From contig JANKMU010000001.1 of assembly GCA_024650045.1 (NCBI GenBank), positions 124,001 through 188,000 on the forward strand: 64,000 bases of DNA. Reading direction: 5' to 3'. Origin of the DNA: Mycoplasmatota bacterium (GTDB lineage: Bacteria > Bacillota_I > Bacilli_A > Acholeplasmatales > Acholeplasmataceae). Shown here one piece after another: positions 39,575 through 49,068 of the stretch (positions are counted from its first letter, which is position 1; each line of letters opens with the position of its first letter). A model generated the notes under the pieces. That model did not search any database and was not told the DNA's origin. It saw only the letters and a list, made by a program, of their open reading frames with translations. The translations under genes and the position numbers were made by a program.

Positions 39575-41553
39575 GGATTGCTTTAGTCGGAAATCAAAAC
39601 TCAGGAAAGACTACTTTGTTTAATCTCTTAACCGGAACGAATCAAAAAGTAGGTAATTGGCCAGGGGTTACTATTGAACGTAAGGTTGGTATCATTAGGG
39701 GAACAGATTTTGAAATTGTTGATTTACCTGGTATTTATTCTTTAAGTCCATATAGCATAGAAGAAGCGATATCAAGACGCTTTTTATTTGAAGAAAAAGT
39801 TGATTTAATCTTAAACATTATTGACTCAACGTCAATAGAGAGAAGTTTGTACTTAACAACTCAACTTTTAGAGTTAAATATACCGGTTATAATTGCATTG
39901 AATATGAGTGATATCGCTGATAAAAGAGGCATTAAAATCGATTTAGATACACTAGAAGAGAAATTAGATACAACTATTATTTCAATTTCCGCATTGAAAA
40001 AAACAAATATTTTTAATTTGATTCAATACATTAAACGACAAGATTATAGAAAAAATGATTATACGCATATATATGATGTTCATCTAGAAGAGGGTATAAA
40101 GAAACTAGAAAAACTAAATGATATAGAACATAAAAAGTTTTTATCAATTAAATTGATTGAAAAGGATCCTTTGTTTGATACATTCCAAAGTGATGAATCT
40201 AAAGCAATCATTGATGATATTTCCAAGCAGTATAATCGTGATATGGAGCAAATCATTGCTGATGAGAGATATCGTTATATTGAAAATATTAGGGATGAAG
40301 CAATTAGTGCAAGAAAAGAGCAAATAACATGGACAGATCGACTTGATTCTGTTTTCTTGAACAGATTTCTAGCGATTCCAATATTTATGGTTATTATGTT
40401 TGGAGTTTACTATTTAGCAGCTGGTCCAGTTGGTGGGTTTACAGTTGAAGTTGTTGATAGCATCATAAGTTCATTCGGTGAGTGGATTAACAATTGGTTA
40501 AGTACAATTGGGGCATCACCTTGGGCTATTAGTCTAGTTGTCGATGGTATGATTGCAGGGGTAGGAGCTATATTAAATTTCTTACCACAACTCATTATTT
40601 TATTCTTGCTCATTTCATTACTTGAGACGACAGGGTATATGTCAAGAATCGCATTCTTTTTGGATAGAATATTCCAAAAAGTTGGTCTATCTGGAAAATC
40701 ACTAATTCCTTTTATTATCGGGAGTGGTTGTAGTGTTCCAGCTATTTTGTCAGCTAGAACGATTAACGACGAAACAGAAAAAAAGATGACAATCATGTTG
40801 ACACCTTTTATTCCGTGTAGTGCAAAACTTCCAATCATTACCTTATTTGCTGGATATTTCTTTAGAGATCATTCAGGTTTAGCGAGTGCATCTTTGTATT
40901 TCTTAGCAGTATTTGTGATTTTAATTTCTGCTTATTTAATGAAAACAATATTATTCAAAGGAAAAACATCTAGTTTTATCCTTGAGTTGCCTGAGTATAA
41001 AATGCCAAACTTCCGATATGTCTTTTTCGATGTCACATCTAAAGCTTTTGCATTTATTCAAAGAGCCGGATCGATTATTTTGATTGCATCTATTGTGATA
41101 TGGTTTCTAATCAGTTTTTCATGGAATATGACTTATGGTATAGAAGCAAATCAAAGTATTTTAGCAAGTATAGGAAATGCACTTGCATGGATCTTTTATC
41201 CAATGCTAGGTGAATGGAGCTGGGGTGCAACAGTTTCAGCAGTTCAAGGATTAGTAGCAAAAGAACAAGTTGTTGCATCTATGGCAATAATAGCTGGATA
41301 TTCAGAATCAACTTCTGAAGGATTATTAATTTTTGGCAGTGGTGCATTTAGTTTCTTTACCGGTGCATCAGCTTATGCATTTATGGTTTTCAATTTATTT
41401 AGTGCACCATGTTTTGGAGCTATAGGTGCGATGCGTCAAGAATTAGGGACTACTAAAAGAATGTGGGGTGCTGTGTTTTTCCAAACTGGACTAGCATGGG
41501 TTCTAGCGGTTATTGTCTTTAACATAGGACGTTTAATTGAGGTGATTTTTTAA
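39571..41553 (+). CDS. feoB: Ferrous iron transport protein B
   Basis: GNQNSGKTTLFN, GNWPGVTIERK, IIGSGCSVPAI. Confidence 0.96.
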   Translation: MRIALVGNQNSGKTTLFNLLTGTNQKVGNWPGVTIERKVGIIRGTDFEIVDLPGIYSLSPYSIEEAISRRFLFEEKVDLILNIIDSTSIERSLYLTTQLLELNIPVIIALNMSDIADKRGIKIDLDTLEEKLDTTIISISALKKTNIFNLIQYIKRQDYRKNDYTHIYDVHLEEGIKKLEKLNDIEHKKFLSIKLIEKDPLFDTFQSDESKAIIDDISKQYNRDMEQIIADERYRYIENIRDEAISARKEQITWTDRLDSVFLNRFLAIPIFMVIMFGVYYLAAGPVGGFTVEVVDSIISSFGEWINNWLSTIGASPWAISLVVDGMIAGVGAILNFLPQLIILFLLISLLETTGYMSRIAFFLDRIFQKVGLSGKSLIPFIIGSGCSVPAILSARTINDETEKKMTIMLTPFIPCSAKLPIITLFAGYFFRDHSGLASASLYFLAVFVILISAYLMKTILFKGKTSSFILELPEYKMPNFRYVFFDVTSKAFAFIQRAGSIILIASIVIWFLISFSWNMTYGIEANQSILASIGNALAWIFYPMLGEWSWGATVSAVQGLVAKEQVVASMAIIAGYSESTSEGLLIFGSGAFSFFTGASAYAFMVFNLFSAPCFGAIGAMRQELGTTKRMWGAVFFQTGLAWVLAVIVFNIGRLIEVIF

Positions 41554-41717
41554 TGACAGCAGCAGATATAATTATAGTTATTGTTGTAGGGTTAATGGTC
41601 GGTTTAATAGTATTTAGAATGGTCGTTCATAAAGATGACGATATATGTTCTAGATGTGCTTATGCAAAAAGTTGTGTAGATGAATGTTCATCAAAGAAAA
41701 AAACGACATTGAGCTAA
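41553..41717 (+). CDS. FeoB-associated Cys-rich membrane protein
   Basis: 54 aa, not in ORF track: MTAADIIIVIVVGLMVGLIVFRMVVHKDDDICSRCAYAKSCVDECSSKKKTTLS; start overlaps feoB stop. Confidence 0.82.
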   Translation: MTAADIIIVIVVGLMVGLIVFRMVVHKDDDICSRCAYAKSCVDECSSKKKTTLS

Positions 41718-41728
41718 TGTCGTTTTTA
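41701..41728. terminator. Intrinsic terminator after feo operon
   Basis: AAACGACATT-gagct-AATGTCGTTTTTATT. Confidence 0.8.
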
Positions 41729-41733
41729 TTTTT

Positions 41734-42876
41734 CTACTTTTTAATTTCTTCAGGATATTGATCTTCCACATTTGAATCTTCAACAGGTTGACTCTCAATA
41801 TTTTTAATTTTAGTTTTTTCTTTTTCAGTTCTTATTGTGGGCTGATTAACAACAACTTGAGGAAATGGAATTTCAATATTATTATCATCAAGTATTCTCT
41901 TAATTTCTTTTCTTAATTCTCTTTCAACAGCATAGTGTTTTTCATTTAAGGTTTTAGCAACCACTCTCATATCAACACTACTGTTATTTAAGTTAATAAC
42001 ACCTACAACTTTTGGATCCTCAATAATGTCAGGTAAATTAGCTCTTAATTTTGGTAGTTCTTCATTGAGTAATTCAATCGTTCTTTGGGCACTTTCTTGA
42101 TAAGCGATACCGAAATCAACAATAGCAGTAGAAGGATTAATGGAATAGTTTAGGAGAGTTGATATTTCACCATTTGACAATATTTTCACATCACCTTTCC
42201 AATTTCTTAATTTGGTGGTCTTTAGACCAATACTGGTTACCTCGCCTTTAAAACCCTGAACTTCTATAACATCTCCAACATCAAAATGATGTTCAAATAC
42301 GATAAAGAATCCACTAATCAAATCATTAATAAATTTTTGTGCACCAAGACCGATAACAAGACCCATGATACCTAGACCAGCAAGAGCTGGAGCTACGTTA
42401 ATGCCCCACGCAGACAACACGACTAAAATTGTAATAATCCCTACTAAGTATTTAATAATGCTTGTAGAAACTTTTGCAATGGTTCTTTTTCTTCTTTGCA
42501 TTGGACCTGGTTTAGTTCCAACCGAACTAAAAGCCATTTTAGAAAACTTCAATATGAGCATTGAGATAAAAATAATAATAGCACTACTAACGAGTTTTCC
42601 AATACTATTAGCTAATGTATCTATAATGGATGTCCATGAATCTGAAAGGTATTGCATGATTTCAACACCCCATATGAATAATATTGCAAATACACCAACA
42701 ATTAATATTGCAAATGAAAAAAGAAATACAAGGATAACGACCCATTTTTTAATAACTTCTTCACGTCTTTTAAGAATAATTTTCTCTACAATGAGCAAGC
42801 AAACGATGCCAACAACGATTGCTGCAGTCAACATCGAATTAATGGCAACCCCATTTAAAAATAATGTAAGATTCAT
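41734..42876 (-). CDS. MscS-family mechanosensitive channel
   Basis: VAPALAGLGIMGLVIGLGAQKFINDLISGFFIVFEHHFDVGDVIEVQGFKGEV. Confidence 0.93.
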   Translation of the reverse strand: MNLTLFLNGVAINSMLTAAIVVGIVCLLIVEKIILKRREEVIKKWVVILVFLFSFAILIVGVFAILFIWGVEIMQYLSDSWTSIIDTLANSIGKLVSSAIIIFISMLILKFSKMAFSSVGTKPGPMQRRKRTIAKVSTSIIKYLVGIITILVVLSAWGINVAPALAGLGIMGLVIGLGAQKFINDLISGFFIVFEHHFDVGDVIEVQGFKGEVTSIGLKTTKLRNWKGDVKILSNGEISTLLNYSINPSTAIVDFGIAYQESAQRTIELLNEELPKLRANLPDIIEDPKVVGVINLNNSSVDMRVVAKTLNEKHYAVERELRKEIKRILDDNNIEIPFPQVVVNQPTIRTEKEKTKIKNIESQPVEDSNVEDQYPEEIKK

Positions 42877-43036
42877 AAGTTAACCCCTTTCGTTCTTTTC
42901 TATATTATAACATTTTTGACCATAAACCAAAAGAAACAGATGTTAAAAAAGATTTCTCTAATAAAAAGTATAAAAAACTGTAAAAAAGTATAGAAAAGTG
43001 TTAAAATAGATTTGCATTTTGAAAGGTGGGTAAACC

Positions 43037-44524
43037 ATGGTAAAGGATCATCAATTGACACCCTTTTATACAAAACTTTTAGAATATGCCGAAAGCAATA
43101 CGATTTGTCATGACGTGCCTGGGCATAAGCTCGGACACTTGAAAAACGATATGATTGACTATGCAGGAAATCAGATGTATAAACTAGACGCAAACGCTCC
43201 TAGAGGTTTAGATAATTTAAATAGACCAACTGGTGTTATCAAGGAAGCTGCTGAGCTAATGGCAGATGCTTTTGGTGCGGAAAAAGCTTATTTTTTAACT
43301 GGTGGAACAACCATGGGTATCTTATCAATGATTATGTCAGTTTGTCGTGCGAAAGAAAAAATCATTTTACCCAGAAACGTACATAAATCTGCAATTAATG
43401 CATTAATACTAAGTGGTGCTGTTCCAATATTTGTCAAACCATATATCGATAGTGAGTTAGGTATTGCAAACCATATGGAATATCTTGATATTGAAACAGC
43501 AATTATTGAGAATCCAGATGCTCAAGCAGTGTTTGTAATCAATCCCACTTATTTTGGAGTTACAAGTGATTTGAAACGTATTGTAGATTTAGCACATGAA
43601 CATGACATGATGGTTATGGTTGATGAAGCACACGGTTCTCATTTCCCCTTTTCAGACCAACTTCCAATGGGATCCATGGAAGCTGGTGCAGATATGGGAT
43701 CATGTTCTCTACATAAAACAGTAGGTTCTTTAACTCAAAGTTCTATTTTGATTACACAGGGACCGCGTGTTGATCATATAAGACTGAGATCAACGATTAA
43801 TATGATTCAAAGTACTTCGCCAAGTAGTTTATTAATGGCAAGTTTAGATGTTGCTAGAAAAACAATATATAATGACGGACCAAAACAATTACCTATTTTA
43901 ATTGAAATGGCAAAAAAAACACGAGAAGAAATAAATCTAATACCGGGATTAAAAACAGTTGATGAAACTTATTTTAAAACTAAAAATGCATTTGGTTATG
44001 ATCAAACCAAAATTATTGTAAAAGTCTCTGATATTGGCATCACCGGATTTGATGTATATAAAGAGTTATTTGATGAACATCATATTCAGCTTGAACTTGC
44101 GGAAACGCATTTGATTTTAGCTGTATTATCAATTGGAACCAAACAAGAAGATTTAGATGCGCTAGTGAACGCACTTAGAATCATATCTGATAAATATATG
44201 CCTATGGAATTAGAACCATTACTTCCAAAAGTCAAATATGTTTATCCAGAAGCTTATACGAGACCTAGAGAGGCGTATCATGCACCTAAAAAATATGTAC
44301 CTCTTAATCAAGCAGTAGATGAAATTGCTGCTGAATCAGTGATGATTTACCCACCTGGTATTCCAATCGTTATTCCTGGTGAAGTTATAAGTCAAGATAT
44401 ATTAGATGACTTAGACTTTTATCAAAGAAGTGGTTCTGTTATCCTAAGCGATACAGAAGGTGGATATATAAAAATAATTGATAAAGAATATTGGGAAAAA
44501 TGGAGCGATGATGATTATGAATAA
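43037..44524 (+). CDS. speA: Orn/Lys/Arg decarboxylase, likely arginine decarboxylase
   Basis: SLHKTVGSLTQSS PLP motif; followed by agmatinase. Confidence 0.85.
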   Translation: MVKDHQLTPFYTKLLEYAESNTICHDVPGHKLGHLKNDMIDYAGNQMYKLDANAPRGLDNLNRPTGVIKEAAELMADAFGAEKAYFLTGGTTMGILSMIMSVCRAKEKIILPRNVHKSAINALILSGAVPIFVKPYIDSELGIANHMEYLDIETAIIENPDAQAVFVINPTYFGVTSDLKRIVDLAHEHDMMVMVDEAHGSHFPFSDQLPMGSMEAGADMGSCSLHKTVGSLTQSSILITQGPRVDHIRLRSTINMIQSTSPSSLLMASLDVARKTIYNDGPKQLPILIEMAKKTREEINLIPGLKTVDETYFKTKNAFGYDQTKIIVKVSDIGITGFDVYKELFDEHHIQLELAETHLILAVLSIGTKQEDLDALVNALRIISDKYMPMELEPLLPKVKYVYPEAYTRPREAYHAPKKYVPLNQAVDEIAAESVMIYPPGIPIVIPGEVISQDILDDLDFYQRSGSVILSDTEGGYIKIIDKEYWEKWSDDDYE

Positions 44525-45398
44525 AGTTGATTTATCTTTTCAAAGTTGTAAAAGTAGTTATGAAGAAGCAGATGTGGTGATTTTTAGTGTCCCTATGGAT
44601 TCTACAACATCTTTTAGACCTGGAACAAGATTTGCAGGAAATGCAATTCGTGTGGATTCAATAGGTGTTGAATGGTATTCGCCCTATAGAGAAAGAGACT
44701 TAAACGAATTTAAGACTGCTGATGTTGGAGACTTGGATTTACCTATCGGTGCTGTAGAAGATGCATTGGATATCGTTTATAAAACAACAAAACAGATTTT
44801 GAATGATGAAAAAACACCAATGATGGTTGGTGGTGAGCATTTGGTTAGTTATCCAGTGATTAAAGCAGTATTTGAGAAATATCCAAATCTCCATATTATT
44901 CAACTCGATGCACATACTGATTTAAGAGAATCATTTTTCGGTAGAGAATTATCACATGCAACTTTCTTAAGACATGTACATAAATTTGTTGGTGATGGAA
45001 AAATCTATCAATTCGGGATTAGAAGTGGTGAAAAACCAGAATTCGATTGGGCAGCTCAAGGTCATACACATATGAGAAAGTTTGACTTTGAAGGATTAGA
45101 TAAAATCGTTGAACAATTAAAAGATGTTCCAGTTTATATAACCATCGACTTAGATGTCTTAGATCCTTCAGTTTTCCCAGGTACAGGTACTCCTGAACCA
45201 GGTGGCATGCAGTATAAAGATTTATTATGGGCATTTGATCAATTTCAAAAGTTGAATCAGTTTGTTGGAGCGGATTTTGTTGAGTTAGCTCCGATGCTTG
45301 ATCCAAGCGGTGCATCAACTGCGGTTGCTGCTAAGACGCTTAGAGAAATGGTTTTACTTCTTCAAATGAATCGTGAGAAAAGTTTATCTAACAAATAA
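44517..45398 (+). CDS. speB: Agmatinase
   Basis: MMVGGEHLVSYP, QLDAHTDLRE, SHATFLRH, TIDLDVLDPSVFPGTGTPEPGG. Confidence 0.92.
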   Translation: MNKVDLSFQSCKSSYEEADVVIFSVPMDSTTSFRPGTRFAGNAIRVDSIGVEWYSPYRERDLNEFKTADVGDLDLPIGAVEDALDIVYKTTKQILNDEKTPMMVGGEHLVSYPVIKAVFEKYPNLHIIQLDAHTDLRESFFGRELSHATFLRHVHKFVGDGKIYQFGIRSGEKPEFDWAAQGHTHMRKFDFEGLDKIVEQLKDVPVYITIDLDVLDPSVFPGTGTPEPGGMQYKDLLWAFDQFQKLNQFVGADFVELAPMLDPSGASTAVAAKTLREMVLLLQMNREKSLSNK

Positions 45399-45553
45399 GG
45401 AGATTATTCAATAATTTCCTTTTTTTTATAATTAAGCTCATATTTATATGTATATTCCTTGACATGATTTAATCTAATTTATGGCTTATTTAACACGAAA
45501 AAACCATATAAAAACTATTATTCGCTTATTTATCATTCCTTTAAGCAAAGCTT

Positions 45554-45582
45554 TTGAATAAAAGCACTAGGTCAAGTATAAT
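45554..45582 (+). promoter_or_regulatory. Promoter TTGAAT-N17-TATAAT for pdh operon
   Basis: Near-consensus promoter upstream of pdhA. Confidence 0.7.
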
Positions 45583-45614
45583 AATAGTGCAAAAGCAAGG
45601 GAGGAATTTAAATC

Positions 45615-46700
45615 ATGTTATTTGACAAATATGATCCACAAAAGAAACAACAACTCAAGATTTTAGATCCTAAAGGAAAAATTACAAATTCTGATTTGGA
45701 ACCAAAAATTAGTAAAAAAGAGTTGCTACAAATGTACAAAATCATGTCACTAGGCCGTGTAGCTGACTTAAAAGCTGTACAGTACCAAAGACAAGGACGT
45801 ATGTTAACATATGCTCCAAATCGTGGTCAAGAGGCAACACAAGTTGGTGCAGCTGCAGCTATGGCTGACCAAGACTGGTTTGTACCAGCATTTAGAGAAC
45901 TTAACGCCATGTTATATCGTGGTGTCACCTTAGAACAAGCTTATTTATATTGGTATGGAAATGAATGGGGTAATCACTTTGATGAAGGTGTTAGAGTGTT
46001 ACCAATCGATGTTATCATCGGTTCACAGATTAACCATGCAGCAGGTATTGCGTATGCAAGTAAAATATTAAAGAAAAAAGAAGTTTCTGTTGTTATGATT
46101 GGTGACGGAGGAACATCTCATGGAGAGTTCTACGAAGGTATGAACTTTGCAGGTGTTTTTGATGTACCTATGGTTGCTATTATTCAAAATAACCACTATG
46201 CAATTTCAACACATAGAAGTAAGGCTACCAAAGCTGAAACATTAGCTCAAAAAGCTGTTGCATTTGGGATTCCAGGCATTCAAGTTGATGGTAATGATGT
46301 TCTTGCAATGTATGTTGCAACTAAAGAAGCTATTGAACATGCTCGTTCAGGAAAAGGTCCCGTTTTAATAGAAGCTGTGACTTATCGTCTTGGAGCACAT
46401 ACAACTTCTGACGATCCATCAATTTATCGTAAGGATGAAGAAGTTGCAGAGTGGGAAAAGAAAGATCCAATGATTAGATTTAAAAAATATTTAATTGATA
46501 AAGGTTATTGGAGCGACAAAGAAGAAGAAAAATTAGAAGAAGAAAACAAAAAATTTGTTGGCGATACATTTAAGAAAGTTGAAGCAAGTGGTGTTGAAGA
46601 TCTTGAAGATATCTTCAAATATACTTATGCAGAAATGACACCACAACTTAAAGAACAATATGAATACGCTAAGAAATTTGAAGAAAAAGGAGGGAAATAA
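45615..46700 (+). CDS. pdhA: Pyruvate dehydrogenase E1 alpha
   Basis: GDGGTSHGEFYEGMNFAGVF; YRLGAHTTSDDP. Confidence 0.95.
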   Translation: MLFDKYDPQKKQQLKILDPKGKITNSDLEPKISKKELLQMYKIMSLGRVADLKAVQYQRQGRMLTYAPNRGQEATQVGAAAAMADQDWFVPAFRELNAMLYRGVTLEQAYLYWYGNEWGNHFDEGVRVLPIDVIIGSQINHAAGIAYASKILKKKEVSVVMIGDGGTSHGEFYEGMNFAGVFDVPMVAIIQNNHYAISTHRSKATKAETLAQKAVAFGIPGIQVDGNDVLAMYVATKEAIEHARSGKGPVLIEAVTYRLGAHTTSDDPSIYRKDEEVAEWEKKDPMIRFKKYLIDKGYWSDKEEEKLEEENKKFVGDTFKKVEASGVEDLEDIFKYTYAEMTPQLKEQYEYAKKFEEKGGK

Positions 46701-46702
46701 TC

Positions 46703-47680
46703 ATGGCAGCATTGACATTATTAGGAGCAATCAACCAAGCACTTGATCAAAAACTTGCAGATGATGATCGTGTCGTTGTTTTTGGCGAGGACACAGGATT
46801 TGAAGGTGGTGTTTTTAGAGTAACTGCTGGATTGCAAAAAAAATATGGCGAAGATCGTGTATTCGATACACCGATTGCTGAAGCAGCTATTACTGGTAGT
46901 GCTATTGGTATGGCTATTAATGGATTAATCCCGGTTGCTGAAATCCAATTTGACGGATTTGTCTTTCCAGGTTATACTGAAATTGTCACACATATGGCTA
47001 GATATAGAAATAGAACTAGAGGACGTTATGGTCTTCCAATTGTTGTAAGATTTCCAGTTGGTGGAGGCATTAGAGCCTTAGAACACCATTCAGAAAGTAT
47101 AGAAACGTTACTTGGACATATTCCAGGTTTAAAGGTTGTTATGCCTTCAACTCCATATGATGCAAAAGGTTTAATGATCTCTGCAATTGAAGATCCAGAC
47201 CCAGTTATCTTTATGGAACCTAAACGTATATATCGTGCAGGTAAACAAGAAGTACCTGAAGAAATGTATCGCATTCCAATTGGAAAAGCTAAAGTTGTTA
47301 AAAAAGGTACAGATATGACTGTTGTAGCTTGGGGACCTATCGTAAGAGAAGTTGTCAAAGCAATGGAATTAATTAAAGATGAAAATATTGATATTGAATT
47401 AATTGATTTGAGAACAATCAATCCTATTGATGAAGAAACGATTATTAACTCAGTTAAAAAAACTGGTCGTTTCTTGGTAGTACAAGAAGCAGTTAAAACA
47501 TATGGACCAGGTGCAGAACTTATTTCTTTAGTCAATGAGAAGGCGTTTTTACACTTAGAAGCAGCACCAGCTAGAGTTACTGGTTATGACATTACTGTTC
47601 CTTTAGCTAAAGGTGAACATTATCATTTTGTTCAACCAGAAAGAATTGCTGCTGAGATATTAAAAGTAGCTAAATTCTAA
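46703..47680 (+). CDS. pdhB: Pyruvate dehydrogenase E1 beta
   Basis: FGEDTGFEGGVFRVTAGLQKKYGEDRVFDTPIAE. Confidence 0.96.
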   Translation: MAALTLLGAINQALDQKLADDDRVVVFGEDTGFEGGVFRVTAGLQKKYGEDRVFDTPIAEAAITGSAIGMAINGLIPVAEIQFDGFVFPGYTEIVTHMARYRNRTRGRYGLPIVVRFPVGGGIRALEHHSESIETLLGHIPGLKVVMPSTPYDAKGLMISAIEDPDPVIFMEPKRIYRAGKQEVPEEMYRIPIGKAKVVKKGTDMTVVAWGPIVREVVKAMELIKDENIDIELIDLRTINPIDEETIINSVKKTGRFLVVQEAVKTYGPGAELISLVNEKAFLHLEAAPARVTGYDITVPLAKGEHYHFVQPERIAAEILKVAKF

Positions 47681-47695
47681 AAGGAGGGTCAAACT

Positions 47696-49057
47696 ATGTA
47701 TGATTTTAAATTTGCTGATGTCGGTGAAGGTATTCACGAAGGTAAAATTTTAAAATGGAACTTCAAAGTTGGAGATAAGGTTGAAGAAGGCGATACTTTA
47801 GTCATTGTTGAAACAGATAAAGTAAACGCTGAGCTACCATCACCAACTGATGGCGTTATTAAAAAATTAGGTGCAGAAGAAGGCGACACGATTAATGTTG
47901 GCGATACAATCGTTATTATTGATGATGGAGCTGGAGATGAACCTGAAGAAGAAACTGAAGAAGAAGAGAAAAAAGAAACAAAAGAAGAAGAAAAAAAAGA
48001 AACTAAAAAAGAAGCGAAAAAAGAAACTAAAAAAGAAACAAAAGATGATGAAGACGATGAAGATGAAGACTCTGGGAAAGTATCTGAAAGTAAAGCAGCT
48101 CCTGGTGTCATCGGATCTATTGATGTTTCCGAAGACTTAATGGAAGCTAGTGATGAGTCATCAGAATCATCTGATTCTTCTGAATCAAAAAAAGTGCTAG
48201 CAACACCAGTTGCAAGACAAATGGCAAAAGACTTAGGTGTCGATATCCAAAAAGTTAAAGGTACTGGTGAAAATGGAAGAGTATTAAAAGAAGATATTGA
48301 AAAAACGGCTTCATCAAGCAGTTCAGGACAACAACGAAAAGTTACTGTTTCTGCACAAGGTGATGTTGAGTATGTTGAGATCTCTAAACTTAGAAAAGCA
48401 ATTGTTAAAGCAATGACTTTATCTAAGCAAATTATTCCACACACTGTTTTAATGGATGAAGTTGTAGTTGATAAGCTTGTAGATTTAAGAAATAAAGTTA
48501 AAGAACAAGCTGCAGCTCAAGATATTAAATTAACTTATATGGCATTTGTAATGAAAGCAACAGTGCTTGCACTTAAAGAGTTTCCTCACTTCAATGCAAG
48601 TTTTGATCAAGAAAATGATCGTATGATTTATAAGAAATATATTAATTTAGGTATGGCTGTTGATACACCTGATGGTTTGATCGTGCCTAATATTAAAGAT
48701 GCGGATCAAATGAGTATTCTTGAACTTGCTAAAGAAATCAGAGATGTTGCAGATAAAACTGTAGCAAGAAAAATTCAACTTTCTCAACTACAAAATACTA
48801 CATTTTCTATTACCAATTTCGGTGCTGCTAATGTAGCATATGGAACTCCAATTATCAATCATCCAGAAGTTGGTATTTTAGGTATTGGTAAAATAGAACA
48901 AAAAGCGATTGTTGAAAACGGAGAAGTAAAAGCTGCTTACACATTGCCATTATCACTCGCTGTCGATCATCGCGTGATTGATGGAGCTGAAGCTGGTAGA
49001 TTTTTAAATAAAATTAAGTCTTTATTAAATGACCCAATGATGTTACTATTAAATTGA
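47696..49057 (+). CDS. pdhC: Dihydrolipoamide acetyltransferase E2, single lipoyl domain
   Basis: Lipoyl ETDKVNAELPSP; peripheral-subunit-binding domain; catalytic VDHRVIDGAEAG. Confidence 0.95.
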   Translation: MYDFKFADVGEGIHEGKILKWNFKVGDKVEEGDTLVIVETDKVNAELPSPTDGVIKKLGAEEGDTINVGDTIVIIDDGAGDEPEEETEEEEKKETKEEEKKETKKEAKKETKKETKDDEDDEDEDSGKVSESKAAPGVIGSIDVSEDLMEASDESSESSDSSESKKVLATPVARQMAKDLGVDIQKVKGTGENGRVLKEDIEKTASSSSSGQQRKVTVSAQGDVEYVEISKLRKAIVKAMTLSKQIIPHTVLMDEVVVDKLVDLRNKVKEQAAAQDIKLTYMAFVMKATVLALKEFPHFNASFDQENDRMIYKKYINLGMAVDTPDGLIVPNIKDADQMSILELAKEIRDVADKTVARKIQLSQLQNTTFSITNFGAANVAYGTPIINHPEVGILGIGKIEQKAIVENGEVKAAYTLPLSLAVDHRVIDGAEAGRFLNKIKSLLNDPMMLLLN

Positions 49058-49068
49058 GGTGATTATAA

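Noticed and set aside
40410-40838. 142 aa minus-strand ORF
   Set aside because: Antisense to feoB membrane region
42365-42883. 172 aa plus-strand ORF
   Set aside because: Antisense to the confident MscS gene; hydrophobicity mirrors the TM region
47026-47535. 169 aa minus-strand ORF
   Set aside because: Antisense to pdhB, no supporting motifs
47930-48075. Possible tandem repeat or CRISPR-like array
   Set aside because: Low-complexity coding tract, no regular repeat-spacer pattern
47871-48140. 89 aa Lys-rich plus-strand ORF
   Set aside because: Out-of-frame reading of the pdhC purine tract
47734-48444. 236 aa Ser-rich minus-strand ORF
   Set aside because: Antisense to pdhC; Ser-rich composition is the mirror of the GAA/AAA-rich linker
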